From assembly GCF_000316115.1 (NCBI RefSeq), contig NZ_JH993797.1, positions 7,537,961-7,601,960 on the forward strand: 64,000 nucleotides of DNA. The letters are read 5' to 3'. Under the pieces are notes generated by a model. The model was not told where the DNA came from, searched no databases, and was given only the letters and a program-made list of their open reading frames with translations. Shown in pieces: positions 61,241 to 64,000 of this stretch (the first letter of the stretch is position 1; the number at the start of each line of letters is the position of its first letter). This stretch comes from Leptolyngbya sp. PCC 7375 (lineage in GTDB: Bacteria; Cyanobacteriota; Cyanobacteriia; Phormidesmidales; Phormidesmidaceae). A program made the translations under genes and the position numbers.

Positions 61241-61453
61241 TAAGCAAAAATCGGGAAAAGTACAAAACGTCTGCTGACGTACCTTTCCATTATCCATAGC
61301 AACGGAAGGATTTTCTCCCAATGGGGCTGTTGGAGTTTGAGGCTTGATCTATGGCAGTTCCTGACATACACAATCGACCTCGCCGTAACCCCGAATATAT
61401 GCAATTAGAAATAACTTGTTTTTTCACAACTCCTTACCTTGTTTCTAACAGTT

Positions 61454-61509
61454 GAAAATCCCCCAGAACTTTACCTGCTAGGGGCAGAGCGGAGTTAAGG
61501 GGGATCTTC
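61454..61509. repeat. Imperfect inverted repeat, possible small mobile repeat
   Basis: Arms GAAAATCCCCC (61454-61464) and GGGGGATCTTC (61499-61509) pair with one mismatch around a 34-base loop. It lies between the DM13 stop and the hydrolase start, both leftward. It might be a terminator for the DM13 gene read from the other side or a short interspersed repeat. Confidence 0.4.
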
Positions 61510-61575
61510 AAAAATCGAGTAATAAACCTTTCTTTTTTACTTAGGAGACTTTTAGAACCAAAATATTATCCCGTT

Positions 61576-62193
61576 CTAAATCGCTGCAAAGCCAAAGGTT
61601 ACATTAAACTGACGGCACCAAATCACAGCAGACTTAAATTCATCAATGGAGATATCCTCAGGAATCTCATAGCGCTGACTCCCGTTAATGGATTGTAGAT
61701 CTCCTAGATTCACAAACTTGTCAGAGCTATAGCTTTGGGGAGTTGCTTCTTTGTGTAGCAATACAAATAGATCAGGACCGTCATCAGTGCTGAAGGTTTC
61801 GTCAAATTCGAGATAGCGCTTACCATTTTCTTCGACAATAGTTACACCACCAACGGTATCGCTGGATACGGCAACAAAGCTACCTGTACCCGTTGCAGCG
61901 CAGGGGTTGCCAGCAGCACAGGGGTCAGCAGCACAGGGGTCAGCGGCACAAGGATTAGCAGCACAAGGATTAGCGGCACAAGGATTAGCAGCGCAGGGGT
62001 CAGCGGCGCAAGGATTAGCAGCACAGGGGTCAGCAGCGCAGGGATTAGCAGCACAAGGATTAGCAGCACAAGGATTTACACTTGAAGCAGCACAGGGAGC
62101 TGCATATGCCGGTTGAAAACTGTTGGTAACGATCGCTGTGCTAACAGTCAGCATAGAAGAAACAGCTAGGGCTGCAAAGTAAGTAAGTTTCAT
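61576..62193 (-). CDS. Secreted DM13-domain protein with Cys-Ala-Ala-Asn/Asp-Pro repeats
   Basis: A 205-residue exported protein. A signal peptide covers residues 1-31 (cleavage AYA-AP). Then come ten perfect pentapeptides CAANP or CAADP (residues 42-91), flanked by CAASSVNP and CAAGNP, giving 13 Cys in 65 residues. The C-terminal 105 residues are a DM13 domain: GTGSFVAVSSDTVGGVTIVE, FSTDDGPDLFVLLHKEAT, SSDKFVNLGDLQSINGSQRY, FKSAVIWCRQFNVTFGFA; the last Cys matches the one proposed as a redox centre in DM13. The function of the repeat is unknown; metal binding or disulfide cross-linking are options. ATG start; a hairpin lies after the stop. Confidence 0.85.
   Translation of the reverse strand: MKLTYFAALAVSSMLTVSTAIVTNSFQPAYAAPCAASSVNPCAANPCAANPCAADPCAANPCAADPCAANPCAANPCAANPCAADPCAADPCAAGNPCAATGTGSFVAVSSDTVGGVTIVEENGKRYLEFDETFSTDDGPDLFVLLHKEATPQSYSSDKFVNLGDLQSINGSQRYEIPEDISIDEFKSAVIWCRQFNVTFGFAAI
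61921..62070. repeat. Ten tandem 15-bp units within the DM13 gene
   Basis: Ten near-identical 15-base units encode the CAANP/CAADP pentapeptides. Units differ mainly in the Ala third bases and in AAT/GAC choice, so they have drifted but keep frame. Repeat number is likely to vary between strains by slippage. Confidence 0.88.
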
Positions 62194-62304
62194 GTTGTTT
62201 ATTGAGGAAAAATAGTCAGAAGGACTTGAACTGCCAGCGATGACCGGCTTGACGGTTTTTAGTAAACAGGGCTAAGCTGAATCTCACCTGAGTAAAAAGA
62301 GTTC

Positions 62305-62412
62305 TTAGATAAGCTTTGGCTTAGAAGATTTTTTATATAATGATTCTATGCCTGCAATCACTTGCTGGGCCATGGCCGTCCAACTATAGCCTGTATGCGC
62401 ATGGGGTGGCAC
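62305..62412 (-). pseudogene. Possible remnant of a glycosyltransferase C-terminus
   Basis: A 35-codon frame starting GTG just one base after the ABC gene stop reads HTGYSWTAMAQQVIAGIES, very like the last helix of GT4 enzymes (ysWeamaqqvi). No rest of such a gene is nearby, so this may be a leftover tail or a chance frame. Not a functional gene on its own. Confidence 0.3.
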
Positions 62413-62413
62413 C

Positions 62414-63961
62414 CTAATGCCCCGCCATGCGCTGACCAATGAGATTCAGATCAGCCTCGTTAATGTCACTTTCATATACAAACTTACCCTCGCTAATAAC
62501 ACAAATGCGGTCAGCTAACGCCAATAACTCATCCAAATCTTCACTCACTAGCAAGACTGCAACACCCCGATTGCGAGCATCCACAATGGCATTATGAATA
62601 AAATCAACAGCTGCAAAGTCCAGGCCAAAGCACGGATTGGCAACAATTAACAGTTTTACCGATTCCGATGACAACTCTCGAGCCAACACCGTACGCTGCA
62701 CATTTCCTCCCGATAAATTCCCTATTGGAGTTTCCACCGTAGGAGTTTTAACCGAAAATATGTTCACCAAATTCTGAGCCATCCGTCGCATGGCTTTCAA
62801 ACTCAGTAACCAGTTCCACTTAGCCTGAGGTGGACGATCAAAGGTACGCAGGGCCATATTCTCCGCCACACTCATAGTGGGCACGCAGGCATTGCGCAGA
62901 GGTTCCTCAGGCAGTGCGTAGACCTGATGTTGAAACATCTCAGCCCTTGTGGCAGTATACGTTTCACCGTTAATCTTGAGCTGCCCGACCGTGGGAATTC
63001 GTTGTCCTGCCAGGACCTCTACCAGTTCCCGTTGACCATTGCCCGAGACACCAGCAATACCAACAATCTCTCCACTATGAACGGTAAGATTTATGCCTTC
63101 CACAGCGGGTAACCCATTATCACGGTCAGCATGAATATCGTGAATAAAAAGAACCGGTGTGTTGTTATCAACGTCAATCTTGTTAACCGATTTCGTGTCC
63201 CGAATCTTTCCCAACATCATTTGGGCGAGATCTTCCACAGACAGATCTCGAACAGCACCCTGTCCAGCTAGCTGCCCCTTGCGTAGAACAGTCACTTCAT
63301 CTGCAAATGCCTGTACCTCTCGAAACTTGTGGGTAATGAGAAGAATGCTCAAGTTCCCCTTAACCACTTCTGAGCGGAGTAACCCCAACACTTCATCTGC
63401 CTCGCCTGGTGTGAGGACTGAGGTAGGTTCATCCAAAATTAGAATACGGCTTTTAAGGTAAAGCTGTTTAAGGATTTCAAGCTTCTGTTTCTCTCCAGCC
63501 GCTAGCTGAGCCACGGGGGTATGTAAATTAACCTTAAAAGGAGACTGGTCAATAAATGCTTTTAACTGTTCAGATTCTTGTTTCCAATTAATGATTGATT
63601 GTGTGTCGTAACGAGCCAGCACGAGATTCTCAGCAACAGTCATGGCCGGTACTGAGGTGAAATGCTGATACACCATACCAATGCCATAGCCATGGGCATC
63701 CTTAGGGCTATGAATCGCTTGCTGTTGCTGGTTGATTAATATTTGTCCCGATGTCGGACGATAAAAGCCCATGACACACTTCACCAGGGTGCTTTTACCC
63801 GCACCGTTTTCCCCCAGCAGTGCATGAACTCTGCCTGGCTTGAGGCTTATGGAGACGCGATCAAGAGCCGTTAAGCTACCAAACCGCTTAGTCATGTCTA
63901 CCACATCTAGCTGAGGCGGAACCTGGGCTGTGGTTAAGGTAGGTAGGGTTGCAGTATCCAT
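62414..63961 (-). CDS. ABC transporter, double ATP-binding protein (BMP/nucleoside or sugar uptake type)
   Basis: A 515-residue protein with two ABC ATPase domains, as in the RbsA/YufO/NupO group. First: LLGENGAGKSTLVKCVMGFY (Walker A near 53), VYQHFTSVPAMTVAENLVLA (Q loop), LAAGEKQKLEILKQLYLKSR (signature) and ILILDEPTSVLTPGE (Walker B). Second: degenerate Walker A VSGNGQRELVEVLAGQ, signature LSGGNVQRTVLARELS and LLIVANPCFGLDFAAVD, in which the normal D-E-P is N-P, as is usual for this group. Only the first site is expected to hydrolyse ATP fully. Permease and binding protein genes are not within the window; they are likely beyond the right edge. Confidence 0.88.
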   Translation of the reverse strand: MDTATLPTLTTAQVPPQLDVVDMTKRFGSLTALDRVSISLKPGRVHALLGENGAGKSTLVKCVMGFYRPTSGQILINQQQQAIHSPKDAHGYGIGMVYQHFTSVPAMTVAENLVLARYDTQSIINWKQESEQLKAFIDQSPFKVNLHTPVAQLAAGEKQKLEILKQLYLKSRILILDEPTSVLTPGEADEVLGLLRSEVVKGNLSILLITHKFREVQAFADEVTVLRKGQLAGQGAVRDLSVEDLAQMMLGKIRDTKSVNKIDVDNNTPVLFIHDIHADRDNGLPAVEGINLTVHSGEIVGIAGVSGNGQRELVEVLAGQRIPTVGQLKINGETYTATRAEMFQHQVYALPEEPLRNACVPTMSVAENMALRTFDRPPQAKWNWLLSLKAMRRMAQNLVNIFSVKTPTVETPIGNLSGGNVQRTVLARELSSESVKLLIVANPCFGLDFAAVDFIHNAIVDARNRGVAVLLVSEDLDELLALADRICVISEGKFVYESDINEADLNLIGQRMAGH

Positions 63962-64000
63962 GCTCTAAACCGTAATTGCCTCAATCAGATCAGATGATGT

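Noticed and set aside
61921..62070. Tandem 15-bp repeats as a CRISPR array
   Set aside because: Units are contiguous without spacers and lie in frame within a coding gene.
61907..62116. Antisense ORF made of repeated AAQG units
   Set aside because: It is the reverse reading of the CAANP repeat; its regularity comes from the 15-bp repeat only.

Overview
The window comes from a cyanobacterium, most likely a filamentous, exopolysaccharide-forming species. The octamer GCGATCGC (the cyanobacterial HIP1 repeat) occurs many times in coding and non-coding DNA. The conserved genes also fit: a ycf5-type cytochrome c assembly gene, a DUF1997 gene, an NmrA/Ycf39-like reductase, and a small protein resembling the nitrate/nitrite transporter NrtS. 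Base composition is moderate, and there are six insertion sequences of five types.

Region 1 (1-23145) is an exopolysaccharide locus. It holds seven glycosyltransferases (two GT2, one GT71-like, three GT4, plus a GT39-type enzyme far away at 57687), a polysaccharide deacetylase, a lipoprotein-like GH9 endoglucanase, and a Wzy-type export block transcribed right to left (Wza-like, Wzz-like, Wzy-like, Wzx-like, 21613 to 16045). An ATP-grasp ligase and a PLP fold-III decarboxylase sit together as a pair and may make an amino-acid or amine substituent. No initiating sugar-phosphate transferase or Wzc kinase domain is visible. Next to it (23682) is a REC / degenerate GGDEF / degenerate EAL protein, a plausible regulator. 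Two apparently identical IS630 copies (12732-13948, 25486-26702) bracket the export block.

Region 2 (26774-42137) is mostly core genome: a TpsB/ShlB-like outer-membrane transporter, folP, a DUF362 gene packed between folP and DUF1997 with overlapping start and stop codons, an NmrA-like reductase, the ccsA/ycf5-type gene, pgi, a sensor kinase and mfd.

Region 3 (42235-57468) is an insertion-sequence hot spot. An IS4 element with an 11-bp target duplication splits a gene for a membrane NACHT ATPase; removing it restores one reading frame of 1289 codons. Another IS4-type element splits a sodium-dependent (NSS) transporter; its removal restores 500 codons. An IS1595 and a second IS630 type sit exactly at the 3' ends of two genes of a small operon. 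Around them are two hypothetical proteins that look like distant paralogues, a GNAT acetyltransferase, NrtS and an MFS transporter.

Region 4 (57687-63961) holds a GT39 membrane glycosyltransferase with a YdcF protein, an alpha/beta hydrolase, a secreted DM13 protein carrying ten tandem Cys-Ala-Ala-Asn/Asp-Pro repeats, and a double-ATPase ABC protein of the BMP/nucleoside-uptake type at the right edge. No tRNA, rRNA or CRISPR array was recognised. All calls come from reading the sequence; no database search was run.
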